From Nostoc sp. NMS2 (GTDB lineage Bacteria; Cyanobacteriota; Cyanobacteriia; Cyanobacteriales; Nostocaceae), in the NCBI RefSeq assembly GCF_017115105.1, contig NZ_JABXKH010000178.1, positions 1 to 64,000 on the forward strand: a stretch of DNA of 64,000 bases, written 5' to 3'. The notes below the pieces were generated by a model. It was not told the origin of the DNA, searched no databases, and saw only the letters and a program-made list of their open reading frames with translations. Below are positions 8,246-16,720 of this stretch, piece after piece (position 1 is the first letter of the stretch; the number at the start of each line of letters is the position of its first letter). The translations under genes and the position numbers were made by a program.

Positions 8246-9129
8246 GCGATTATGCCAAATGCTGGAGATCCAAGTCCCTCCAAATCATTATTATCTACTG
8301 ATGTGGGAGTATAATGACGGACATTTTCAGTTGCGATCGGTTTAACGCCGCTAGTTACCTGATTTATCCACCATACATCCTGCGATCGCACAGCTTCAAA
8401 TCCGGCTGTACCCATATTCGCATCTATACTACCAGCAGCATACTCACGAATATATGGCTCTTCAAAAACATCATTAAGCCATTCTAGCTGCCGCAGAGTC
8501 TTCTGATTCCCATCTAGAATTAGTACTTGCCCTCCAGTTACTAGCAACCGAAAGCTTTCCCGCAAAATTGCTAAGGATACTGCATCCGGTGTTTCGTGGA
8601 ATAGCAAAGAAGCTGTCACCAAATCAAATGTTGCATCTCTGAAACTGCTTTTTTCAGCATTTCCATGTCGCCAGACTATCTCTAAACCAGCATTTCTAGC
8701 TTTATCTTCTGCCCTTACCAGCATATAGGGTGATAAATCCAAACCAATGACTTCCGCTTCGGGGAAAGCCCGCTTTAACATCAAAGTAGTGGAACCTGTG
8801 CCACAACCTAAATCAAGTATGCGTCGTGGTTTTACCTTAACGGCATCAACTAAAGCCTGACGGACAATAGTTTCATTCGGTGGCACAACATATTGGGTAA
8901 TCGGATCGTAACTAACTGCGGCACCAGCATTGAGATATCCGCCTGTAATCCCGTGAAAGTTTTGACTGCTGTAGTACGAGGGAATTATGACATCATCTCG
9001 TCGATAGCGATCGCTCTCTTTCTCCCAGTCAATACTATCAGCGTAACGCCGTAACCCGTCTTCATCAATCAAAAGACGCACTACAGGGGATAAAAAACGT
9101 TCCCAGATTGTATCTTGACGGACTGTCAT
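8242..9129 (-). CDS. Class I SAM-dependent methyltransferase
   Basis: A 295-residue protein with a Rossmann-type SAM-binding core. Motif I is RILDLGCGTGSTTLML (about residues 103-118), followed by the acidic residue in EVIGLDLS and the later motif FDLVTASLLFHETP. The N-terminal 90 residues are family-specific and include a SYYSSQNFHGITGGYLN segment. The gene is upstream of, and overlaps by 4 bases, a HAD hydrolase, so the two likely work together or share expression. The methyl acceptor cannot be inferred. Confidence 0.85.
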   Translation of the reverse strand: MTVRQDTIWERFLSPVVRLLIDEDGLRRYADSIDWEKESDRYRRDDVIIPSYYSSQNFHGITGGYLNAGAAVSYDPITQYVVPPNETIVRQALVDAVKVKPRRILDLGCGTGSTTLMLKRAFPEAEVIGLDLSPYMLVRAEDKARNAGLEIVWRHGNAEKSSFRDATFDLVTASLLFHETPDAVSLAILRESFRLLVTGGQVLILDGNQKTLRQLEWLNDVFEEPYIREYAAGSIDANMGTAGFEAVRSQDVWWINQVTSGVKPIATENVRHYTPTSVDNNDLEGLGSPAFGIIA

Positions 9130-9548
9130 ATTGTGTCAAATTAAGGGGTTATTTAAGCAGAGTGATTTTCTTTACAAATTTTAATATATCTAGTAAACAT
9201 CTGCTTACTCTCTGTGGTGTGAACTTGACGTTTGTAATCATTTAGGTTACAGTCGTAATACACCTATCTACTCCTTAAAAGTAGTTATTCAGCTTCACGA
9301 AGACTGAACGAGTCAAATGAAAGACAATAAACATTTAAATTGCTACAACTAACTAGTAGTATGTCAAGTTTAAATTCATGGGTAAACAAGTTAGAAAATA
9401 AGGACTAAAGTCCTGACTACAAACCCTGAAAAAGTACTAGATAAATTATCAGTGCCATAGACCCAATCCAAAATCGTTCGACTGAGAGACTTGTACTGAG
9501 CAAAGTCGAAGTAAGTCTAAGTCTAAAATTTAAAATCCAAAATAAATT
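9130..9548. other. Divergent intergenic region between methyltransferase and rtcB
   Basis: The region contains a small hairpin around aggactaaagtcct near 9402 and a partial repeat (cgactgagagacttgtactg) near 9479-9500 of a type common in Nostoc spacers. Both flanking genes read outward, so promoters must lie here, but I could not assign boxes. No gene seen. Confidence 0.4.
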
Positions 9549-10730
9549 ATGCCCTACGAAAAGTTAGAAATTACCACACCAGCACCTGTTTTATCTTGGG
9601 CAAATCACTCATTGGGCCCAGAAGAAACCAAGATGGCAAAAAATGTTGCATCATTACCATTTGTGTTTAAGCACGTGGCATTAATGCCAGATGTTCACTT
9701 AGGAAAAGGTGCTTTAGTTGGTTCTGTAATTGCGACCAAAGAGGCAATTATCCCTGCTGCTGTCGGTGTGGATATCGGTTGTGGGATGAGTGCTATCAAA
9801 ACATCATTTACCGCCGAACAACTAGAAGGTAAACTGAAGAAAATCCGCCTAGATATTGAAGCAGCAATCCCTACTGGATTCAACGAAAACAAAGACATTG
9901 AAAAATCTGTTATCAACTGGCAACACTGGGATGATTTTAAAGACTTGCATCGCGGCGTGCAAGACCTACAAACTAAAGCCATGAAACAAATGGGTTCTCT
10001 TGGTGGAGGAAACCACTTTATTGAAGTGTGCCTTGATACAGAAAATCAAGTTTGGCTGATGCTGCATTCTGGTTCGCGTAACATCGGCAATAAACTTGCC
10101 CAATGTCATATTCACACAGCTAAAGAATTAGCAAAAATGGCAGGTAATAAATTGCCTGACCCTGATTTGGCTCACTTTGTAGCTGGTACGCCAGAATTCC
10201 AAGCATACTGGCACGATTTGCAATGGTCACAAAACTATGCGCGTGTCAACCGCGATGTGATGATGGCGCGTTTTAAGCACATAATTGAGAAGCATTTAGT
10301 AGGTGGGAAGGCAACTAAACCTTTATTGCAAGTTAATTGTCATCACAATTACGCCGAAAAAGAAGTGCATTTTGACGAGGATGTATACGTTACTCGTAAA
10401 GGTGCAGTCCGCGCTCAGACTGAAGATTATGGGATTATTCCTGGTTCAATGGGGGCAAAGTCTTTCATTGTTAAGGGTAAAGGTAATGCCCATAGCTTCT
10501 GTTCTTGTTCTCACGGTGCAGGACGTTTGCTGTCTAGAAATAAGGCTAAAAATGTCTACACACTTGATGATTTGATAGAGCAAACAAATGGTGTAGAATG
10601 CCGCAAAGATGAGGGCGTGTTAGATGAGATTCCTGGTGCTTATAAGCCGATAGAGCAAGTTATGGAAAATCAAGCGGATTTGGTTGAAGTTGTGGCAACA
10701 CTCAAGCAAGTTCTTTGTGTGAAAGGATAA
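9549..10730 (+). CDS. rtcB: RtcB family RNA-splicing ligase-like protein
   Basis: This 393-residue RtcB-family protein is expected to join RNA 2',3'-cyclic phosphate and 5'-OH ends using GTP and a metal such as Mn. Signature segments are visible in order: PDVHLGKGALVGS (about residue 48), VGVDIGCGMSA with the metal-binding cysteine (about residue 75), GGGNHFIE, MLHSGSRNIG, NCHHNYAE, and CSHGAGRLLSRNKAK, which contains the histidine that is guanylylated in characterised RtcB. At 393 residues it is somewhat shorter than long-form RtcB. No archease or RNA-repair partner is adjacent. A hairpin follows the stop. Confidence 0.88.
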   Translation: MPYEKLEITTPAPVLSWANHSLGPEETKMAKNVASLPFVFKHVALMPDVHLGKGALVGSVIATKEAIIPAAVGVDIGCGMSAIKTSFTAEQLEGKLKKIRLDIEAAIPTGFNENKDIEKSVINWQHWDDFKDLHRGVQDLQTKAMKQMGSLGGGNHFIEVCLDTENQVWLMLHSGSRNIGNKLAQCHIHTAKELAKMAGNKLPDPDLAHFVAGTPEFQAYWHDLQWSQNYARVNRDVMMARFKHIIEKHLVGGKATKPLLQVNCHHNYAEKEVHFDEDVYVTRKGAVRAQTEDYGIIPGSMGAKSFIVKGKGNAHSFCSCSHGAGRLLSRNKAKNVYTLDDLIEQTNGVECRKDEGVLDEIPGAYKPIEQVMENQADLVEVVATLKQVLCVKG

Positions 10731-10737
10731 ATTAGGT

Positions 10738-10768
10738 AGGTGGGCAATGCTCACCTATTTTATTTTTT
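10738..10768 (+). terminator. Probable intrinsic terminator after rtcB
   Basis: The arms aggtggg and ctcacct pair (one G-T) and are followed by attttattttttt-like T-rich sequence, starting 7 bases after the rtcB stop. Confidence 0.65.
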
Positions 10769-10985
10769 AAACGCTGAGGTAAAGCGAATAGGTATTGCAC
10801 CAATAAGACCCAGACCGGATTGATTTACTCTTGCTGCGGCTGGTGCAATGTCGTTTTGGAAGATGCCAGCAGATAGTCTAGGGAAAGCGTGTCTGTATTT
10901 CATTATTGAGTCTGCGGCTGGTCTTGATACTACTCGGTTAAGAAGATTTGTAGTGGCATAGCAAGACTAAAATAGTGCATTAGAC

Positions 10986-11057
10986 GTAGGTTTGGTGAAG
11001 CGGAGCGCAACCCAACATATATCAGAATGTTGGGTTTCGTTCCTCAACCCAACCTAC
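10986..11057. repeat. Foldback element, gtaggttgggt family, copy 1
   Basis: Starts gtaggtttggtgaagc and ends cctcaacccaacctac, with an inner inverted pair gcaacccaaca / tgttgggtttcg. Homologous copies are at 22261-22334 and 41797-41877. Confidence 0.85.
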
Positions 11058-11088
11058 CCTGGAGTGGTTTTTTAGGCATAACCTACTG

Positions 11089-11211
11089 GCGCGACAAGGC
11101 TAAAGTAGTGCATTAGCTTTCCTCTTGTGGTGTAGGCATCTTGCCCGTCCGGTGCAGGCAAGATGCCTACACCACAAGAAAATTTAATGCAACATTTTAG
11201 CCTTGCCACGC
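11089..11211. repeat. 123-bp long foldback element (MITE-like)
   Basis: The left arm begins gcgcgacaaggctaaagtag and the right arm ends cattttagccttgccacgc. Complementarity continues through ttgtggtgtaggcatcttgc and its inverse at the centre. A single related end (aagactaaaatagtgcatta) lies about 100 bases upstream near 10963-10982, as if another copy had decayed there. No transposase is present, so this is a non-autonomous element or structured repeat. Confidence 0.8.
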
Positions 11212-12116
11212 TACTACGCAGTATTAGAATTGAACTTAATTTTGAAGTGGCGCAGTCCATTTAATAAAGAAAATTGGGAGAGATGGGGGCGACCATTTGG
11301 GTAGAAGAAAGTAAAGTTTAGTTTCAAAGAAAATACCCTCTGCTGACAAAGTGATAACTTATTAATTGAAGCCTTATAGCTTCCCTGGCAGATTTAACAG
11401 CCAATATTCAATTTAGTTAAGAGGTGAAGACGCTGTTGGATCTCAATCTGTCTCGTAAAATAACAGCAGCACCCACCTCGAAAATTAATATTTCCTCTTA
11501 GTACAACGCGGCATAAATAAGCCACCCATTTGAAAGATGTGGAACGCTTGAAAAAACGTAATTACTTTCGCGGAGCGTGCCGGAGGCTCTATTACGAATT
11601 AAGGTTTGCGGTACTAGTGTGTAACCTAATGATTTGGTATTGTTCCTACCAAACTGTAATTTGTGGGATATCAAAATTCAGGTTTAATTGTTTGACATAT
11701 TTTGCAAAATTGCCATTTACTCAAAATAGCATTAATAAGAGCCTGAGATGATTTATTGCTCTAACGTATCCGTTTTTGGTGTGCAGTTCGCAAGGCTATA
11801 GATATTTCTGAAAAACGTTAGACAACTATTAAAGTATTAAGCTGTTCCGCATTTAATTTGTATAATTAGGGCGGGCCAGATGCCCACCCCACAAGACTTT
11901 TATTTAATTTGATTATTCAACTTAGATGCTTTGCAGCTTACCAATAAACCCCTCAACAGGGTCAATCTTCATGCAAAACTGGTGTCGCTATGAGGCGACA
12001 CAAAGTCTGCCAATATTGACAGCTTTCGGCAAATCATTAGTGCATTACAATAGCACTAAATGCCAATTAAAAACTTGAAAACTGTATAAAACTTTGATTT
12101 AAAGGGAGCCAAACTT
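11212..12116. other. Gene-poor region upstream of the RTX gene
   Basis: It contains a gcggagcgtgccggaggct repeat fragment near 11570, a gggcgggccagatgccc / ccccacaag half-element near 11871-11897, and a 7-bp hairpin gtgtcgc...gcgacac at 11982-12001. A 73-codon frame at 11530-11751 lacks any recognisable feature, and I do not call it. An RBS-like aaagggag precedes the RTX start. Confidence 0.45.
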
Positions 12117-14063
12117 ATGGCAATTATCAAGGGAACAGATAACAAAAATTACATTGATTTTCTTTATGGTGGCAATGAGAATGATACTATCATAGGATTT
12201 GCAGGAGACGACAACCTCTATGGAGGTCTAGGTGATGACTATCTTTATGGTGGTGAGGATAATGACAAACTCTATGGAGGTTTAGGTAATGACTATCTTT
12301 ATGGTGGTGAGGGTAATGACTATTTAAACGGAGAAGAGGGTAATAATAGTCTATACGGAGAAGCAGGTAATGATTCCTTCTATGCCGCCAACTCATCTGG
12401 GAACAACCTTTTAGATGGTGGAGCGGGAAATGATGAACTTTATGTTTATAGCTCGACTGGAAATAACACCCTCAAGGGTGGAAGTGGAAACGATACCTTA
12501 GATATTTCTTTCTCTTATGGAAAAAATATCTTAGATGGTGGTTCTGGGGATGATAGTCTTTCTGCTCGCTATGCCGTAGGAAACAATACACTTCGGGGTG
12601 GAACCGGAAATGATTATATTGGAGCTAATTTGTCTGCTGGTAATAATGTTCTCGACGGAGGTGATGGAAATGACATCCTTGACATTAATTATCAATGGAA
12701 AGGCAAAAATATAGTTTCAGGTGGAAACGAAGCAGATACTTTTTATGCCTATGGAGTTCAGGGTGCTAACACTCTCAATGGTGATAGTGGTGACGACTCT
12801 TTCTATATTAGTAGCCCAGAAACTGTTCTCTATTCTTTGGTAACTCAAACAGTTGATGGAGGGACAGGTAATGATTACTTGTACATTGACTATAGTAATG
12901 CGATCGCAGGCATCACCTCAACGTACAACCCTACCACTAACCAAGGTTTAATTACTGCTGACACAAATCAAGTCCGCTACAAAAATATTGAACGATTAGA
13001 GGTCAAAGGTACAGCCTATGACGACAATATTGTAGGCAGCAATGGCGACGATACACTCAACGGCGGTAATGGTGGCAATGACACCCTCAATGGCGGTGCA
13101 GGTAACGATCTCTTACGTATTAGCGACAATTCACGTAATAATAATACCGTCTATGGTGGTATAGGTAACGACTCTTTATATGCAGAAGCTACAGGTGGAA
13201 CGAGCCTACTAGATGGTGGCGATGGCAATGATTATTTATCCATTGCTAATAGCTACTCCGGCTTCTTTGGCAGGAGTAATACCCTGAATGGTGGTGTAGG
13301 GAATGACACCTTAAATGCTAAATCTACCTATGGTGGTAACTTCCTGAATGGCGGTGCAGGTAACGATCTTATTTACGCAGACTATTCGTCTGGTACGAAT
13401 ATACTCGATGGTGGCGATGGAGATGATTATCTATCTGCTACTGGCGCTACCTTCCACTTCGATAACACCTTTTTTACTTTGAAGGGCGGTACAGGTAATG
13501 ATACCTTAAATGCTAACTCTTCATTTAGTACCAATACACTAGATGGTGGCACAGGTAGCGATCGCTTGACTGTTGAGAATTCATATAAGAATAACTTGCT
13601 AAATGGCGGCGATGGTAATGACTATCTATCTGCCTTTGGTGGTGATGGTAGTAGTACTCTCAACGGTGGTAATGATAATGATACTCTAATTGGTGGTGAT
13701 GGGAGTGATGTATTGATTGGTGGTGGTGGTAATGATTTCCTGACTGGTGGTGCAAATCAAGATACCTTTGTTTTCAATAGTTATAATCAAGGGCTTGATA
13801 TTATCTACGACTTCAGTACCATTGACTACATTCAAGTATCTGCTGCGGGTTTCGGTGGCGGTTTATCACCAAGTTCAATCGTTCCTAGTCAGTTTACCCT
13901 TGGTACAACTGCAACAACAACAGCTCAACGATTTATTTTCGATAGTAGCTCAGGGGCGCTTTACTTCGACCAAGATGGCAGCGATAGCCGATTTACTCAG
14001 ATAAAATTCGCACAATTAGATGGTGTATCTTCACTAAGCGTCAGCAACTTTGTAGTTGTTTAA
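12117..14063 (+). CDS. RTX (hemolysin-type calcium-binding repeat) protein
   Basis: A 648-residue protein made almost entirely of GGxGxDxLx-type nonapeptides, which bind calcium and fold as a parallel beta-roll after export. It has no N-terminal signal peptide, as expected for type I secretion. The C-terminal ~100 residues (from DTFVFNSYNQG) are the non-repeat cap and secretion region seen in cyanobacterial RTX proteins. Unusually, many repeats alternate with a second motif, xGxNxLxGG, preceded by 8-10 variable residues, giving a longer period than plain RTX arrays. No catalytic domain is visible, so an adhesin or sheath role is more likely than a toxin. No transporter is adjacent. The ATG at 12117 follows an aaagggag Shine-Dalgarno-like sequence. 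Confidence 0.9.
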   Translation: MAIIKGTDNKNYIDFLYGGNENDTIIGFAGDDNLYGGLGDDYLYGGEDNDKLYGGLGNDYLYGGEGNDYLNGEEGNNSLYGEAGNDSFYAANSSGNNLLDGGAGNDELYVYSSTGNNTLKGGSGNDTLDISFSYGKNILDGGSGDDSLSARYAVGNNTLRGGTGNDYIGANLSAGNNVLDGGDGNDILDINYQWKGKNIVSGGNEADTFYAYGVQGANTLNGDSGDDSFYISSPETVLYSLVTQTVDGGTGNDYLYIDYSNAIAGITSTYNPTTNQGLITADTNQVRYKNIERLEVKGTAYDDNIVGSNGDDTLNGGNGGNDTLNGGAGNDLLRISDNSRNNNTVYGGIGNDSLYAEATGGTSLLDGGDGNDYLSIANSYSGFFGRSNTLNGGVGNDTLNAKSTYGGNFLNGGAGNDLIYADYSSGTNILDGGDGDDYLSATGATFHFDNTFFTLKGGTGNDTLNANSSFSTNTLDGGTGSDRLTVENSYKNNLLNGGDGNDYLSAFGGDGSSTLNGGNDNDTLIGGDGSDVLIGGGGNDFLTGGANQDTFVFNSYNQGLDIIYDFSTIDYIQVSAAGFGGGLSPSSIVPSQFTLGTTATTTAQRFIFDSSSGALYFDQDGSDSRFTQIKFAQLDGVSSLSVSNFVVV

Positions 14064-14091
14064 TCAAGGGTTAAATCAAGGAGGCAGGAGG

Positions 14092-14120
14092 AAACCTCTT
14101 CCCTTTATGGGAAGAGGTTT
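14092..14120 (+). terminator. Hairpin after the RTX gene
   Basis: A perfect 12-bp stem aaacctcttccc / gggaagaggttt with a 5-nt loop, 29 bases after the stop. The T tract is short, so termination strength is uncertain. Confidence 0.6.
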
Positions 14121-14234
14121 AAGTAATGACGTATCTTTTCTCGTGCTATGCATCTCGAAAAGAATCAACTCGTAAGGGTTGCTTTGTATCCCAAAATCTT
14201 TGTAGAAGTGAGAATGTCACTCTACAATTGACTA

Positions 14235-15182
14235 ATGACTATTGAACCATTTGCACCACTTGTAGGACAACAGCAAGCTATAGAATTACTCACTCAGGCT
14301 GTCAGACAAAGCCGGGTTGCTCCAGCGTATTTATTTGTGGGGCCAGATGGTGTAGGAAGAAGTTTAGCAGCAAAGTGCTTTGTAGAATTGCTGTTTTCTA
14401 ATGAGATGGGAGTCACTGCGGCTTTACAAAACCGTTTGCGTCAGGGGAACCATCCAGCTTTGTTGTGGGTGCGACCAACGTACCAATACCAAGGACAACG
14501 ATTAACAGCAGCAGAAGCGGCTGAAAAAGGACTGAAGCGTAAAGCACCACCTGTAATTCGGCTAGAGCAAATTCGGGAAATTACCGAGTTTTTAAGTCGT
14601 CCACCCTTGGAAGCGCCAAGGAATGTGGTAGTGCTGGAAGAAGCCCAAACAATGGCAGAAGCCGCAGCTAATGCTTTACTTAAAACTTTGGAAGAACCGG
14701 GACAGGCGACGTTAATTTTAATTGCACCTACACCTGAGTCCGTTTTGCCAACTTTGGTGTCACGCTGTCAGCGCATTCCTTTTTATCGCTTAGATGCACA
14801 GTCTTTGGCTGTTGTACTCACACAAACAAATCATCAAGAAATTTTGCAAAATCAGGCAGTGCTGAGTATAGCATCTGGCAGTGCTGGAAGTGCGATCGCA
14901 TCTTATGAGCAATTACAAACTATTCCCCCGGAGTTACTCGAAGATTTGAAAAAAGCTCCTGCTTCCTACCGCAAAGCCTTGGAGTTAGCCAAGAAAATTG
15001 ATAAGGATTTAGATATAGAAGCTCAACTGTGGTTAGTTGATTACCTTCAGCAATTCTACTGGCAGCGTTGGCATCAATCCAGTATTATTAACCAGCTAGA
15101 ACAATCTCGTAAATACTTGCTTGCTTACGCTCAACCAAGGCTAGTTTGGGAATGCCTGCTTTTATCTATATGTCAAAAATAA
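14235..15182 (+). CDS. holB: DNA polymerase III subunit delta'
   Basis: A 315-residue clamp-loader subunit. It opens with FAPLVGQQQAIELL and a degenerate P-loop (VGPDGVGRSLAAKCF, about residues 34-48). It then has the DnaX-like core: VVVLEEAQTMAEAAANALLKTLEEP, which bears the sensor/Walker B-like region, and ISRCQRI-type sensor-1 sequence (here TLVSRCQRIPF). This subunit opens the beta clamp together with delta and DnaX. Cyanobacterial copies carry the same extra segment after the P-loop (QGNHPALLWVRPTYQYQGQ). No other replication gene is next to it. Confidence 0.9.
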   Translation: MTIEPFAPLVGQQQAIELLTQAVRQSRVAPAYLFVGPDGVGRSLAAKCFVELLFSNEMGVTAALQNRLRQGNHPALLWVRPTYQYQGQRLTAAEAAEKGLKRKAPPVIRLEQIREITEFLSRPPLEAPRNVVVLEEAQTMAEAAANALLKTLEEPGQATLILIAPTPESVLPTLVSRCQRIPFYRLDAQSLAVVLTQTNHQEILQNQAVLSIASGSAGSAIASYEQLQTIPPELLEDLKKAPASYRKALELAKKIDKDLDIEAQLWLVDYLQQFYWQRWHQSSIINQLEQSRKYLLAYAQPRLVWECLLLSICQK

Positions 15183-15285
15183 AAAATGTCCGAAAACTGA
15201 TGCAACAATTCTCTCTATTTCTCCTCTCTCTGTATTCTCTGCGTCTGGAGTGGTTAGTTTATTTGGATAATTTTTTGGAAATCCC

Positions 15286-15561
15286 TTATCCACAGCTTTG
15301 AGACTGCTGGTAGCGACGTAAAACAGATTGGATATTTTTTTTACAAACCTCTTCACCAACTACCTGAGAAAGCGATCGCCACAACTGAGAACCCACTTGT
15401 TTGATATAGTCGTGTTCATAACTTATCTGCTCCGCAATTTCCGCATAGGTGCGTCCCAGCCAACTTTCCAGCAAAACCGCAGATTGAAGATCATTGAGTC
15501 TTTGCCCAAAGGTAGAGCATAAAAGAGTATCGACTAGATTCAGCGCCTCTTGTGCCGTCAT
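15286..15561 (-). CDS. Stand-alone HTH-like N-terminal domain protein
   Basis: About 91 residues from the ATG at 15561; a start at 15582 is also open. The sequence (LNDLQSAVLLESWLGRTYAEIAEQ, then DYIKQVGSQLWRSLSQVVGEEV, then NIQSVLRRY) closely resembles the sigma-like helix-turn-helix domain found at the N-terminus of many large Nostoc signalling or conflict proteins, where it precedes NB-ARC/AAA, WD40 or TIR modules. Here the protein stops immediately after that domain with a short polar tail. It may be a regulator in its own right or the surviving head of a lost multidomain protein. No such downstream domain is visible at 15183-15285. Confidence 0.6.
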   Translation of the reverse strand: MTAQEALNLVDTLLCSTFGQRLNDLQSAVLLESWLGRTYAEIAEQISYEHDYIKQVGSQLWRSLSQVVGEEVCKKNIQSVLRRYQQSQSCG

Positions 15562-15757
15562 GGGTGAGCCTGCTTTATTCATTCGTTGAACTTATGAGAT
15601 TTCTCCTTAAAATGAGATATTTACGTAAAACGTTACATTTGTTTACAGTAATAACTCACTTTATCTCACCGACAGAGCGCTTATATTTAGGCTAATAATT
15701 AATACAGTGTAATTAAATTATGCTTACCTCTCAAAGTATAAAAAGGAAATCAGCAAG

Positions 15758-16519
15758 ATGAAATTTGGTATTGATATGGGGCATAATTGCCCTCCAGATA
15801 CAGGAGCAACAGGCATCAAACAAGAAGATGCTTTAACTAAAGCAGTTGGTACACAATTGATACAAAAACTCAGAGCAGCAAATCATACCGCCATCGATTG
15901 CACTCCTACGAGCGCTAGCAGTGTAACCGATTCTCTGAGACAACGAACTAATAAGGCGAATGCTAATAACGTTAATGTTTATGTTTCGATTCACTTTAAT
16001 AAATTTAACGGTATAGCTCATGGCACAGAAGTTTACGCTATTAGTAATGCATCACAAGGTATTGCTGAATCAGTTCTCAAAGAAATTGTTCAACTTGGTT
16101 TTTATAATAGAGGAGTGAAAGATACAGGTTTCTTTGTTCTGAAAAATACTCAAATGCCAGCTATTTTAATTGAGTGCTGCTTTTGTGATGCCAAAGTAGA
16201 TATGGATCTATTCGATGTTGAAAAAATGGCGGAAGCAATTAAAGATGGATTAATAGGTCAGCCAAAACCCAAGGAACTTAAATCTGATAAGAAATACGTT
16301 TTGGAAATTACAACGAAAACCTTCTTAAAGCCTTCTACAGAGCAGGCATCAGACTTACCAAAAGATTCTATATTTGAGATTGAACCAGGAGATTACCCAA
16401 TTTTGGATGTCCGTTTTGAAGAAAACCATTATTGGGTTAAGTGGCCTGATAAAAGTCAAGGAAACCGAAACGAGCATTTTGTTTATGCTGGACATGCCAA
16501 GGTTATAGAAAAAGATTAA
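15758..16519 (+). CDS. N-acetylmuramoyl-L-alanine amidase (Amidase_3)
   Basis: A 253-residue zinc amidase that cleaves the bond between MurNAc and the stem peptide. Zinc-site elements are visible: the N-terminal DMGHNCPPDTGATG (His near residue 8), the Glu in KQEDALTKAV, the His in VNVYVSIHFN (about residue 88), and the catalytic Glu in MPAILIECCFCD (about residue 145). A C-terminal ~75-residue region (from KYVLEITTKTFLKP) looks like a small SH3-like wall-binding domain. There is no signal peptide, which is unusual for a periplasmic hydrolase and typical of endolysins. The next gene downstream is a second wall hydrolase, also without a signal peptide. The residues MKFGIDMGHN start exactly at the ATG after a ggaaatcagcaag leader. 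Confidence 0.85.
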   Translation: MKFGIDMGHNCPPDTGATGIKQEDALTKAVGTQLIQKLRAANHTAIDCTPTSASSVTDSLRQRTNKANANNVNVYVSIHFNKFNGIAHGTEVYAISNASQGIAESVLKEIVQLGFYNRGVKDTGFFVLKNTQMPAILIECCFCDAKVDMDLFDVEKMAEAIKDGLIGQPKPKELKSDKKYVLEITTKTFLKPSTEQASDLPKDSIFEIEPGDYPILDVRFEENHYWVKWPDKSQGNRNEHFVYAGHAKVIEKD

Positions 16520-16662
16520 CTAATTCGTAATTCGTAATTCGTAATTACGTTTTGTGAGGGGGATTTAGACATCGAAACAAAACTTTCTGCATGTAGAGGC
16601 TCTTTACTTAAACCCCCAAACTTTGTTAACTAATTCTATTTCAATCATTTGTTAACATCTTT

Positions 16663-16691
16663 AACCCCGACTTATCTGATAAATCGGGGTT
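16663..16691. terminator. Hairpin between the two wall-hydrolase genes
   Basis: aaccccga and tcggggtt pair across a 13-base loop that can itself extend the stem (ttat/ataa). It lies 30 bases before the next ATG and may terminate the amidase transcript or structure the leader. Heptamer repeats of aattcgt occupy 16521-16549. Confidence 0.5.
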
Positions 16692-16720
16692 ATGCAAATA
16701 GTTTTTAATAGGAAAAACCC

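Noticed and set aside
11072..11260. 62-codon minus-strand frame
   Set aside because: It lies wholly within a foldback element.
11530..11751. 73-codon plus-strand frame
   Set aside because: Biased AT-rich composition, a repeat fragment at its start, and no motif or ribosome-binding site.
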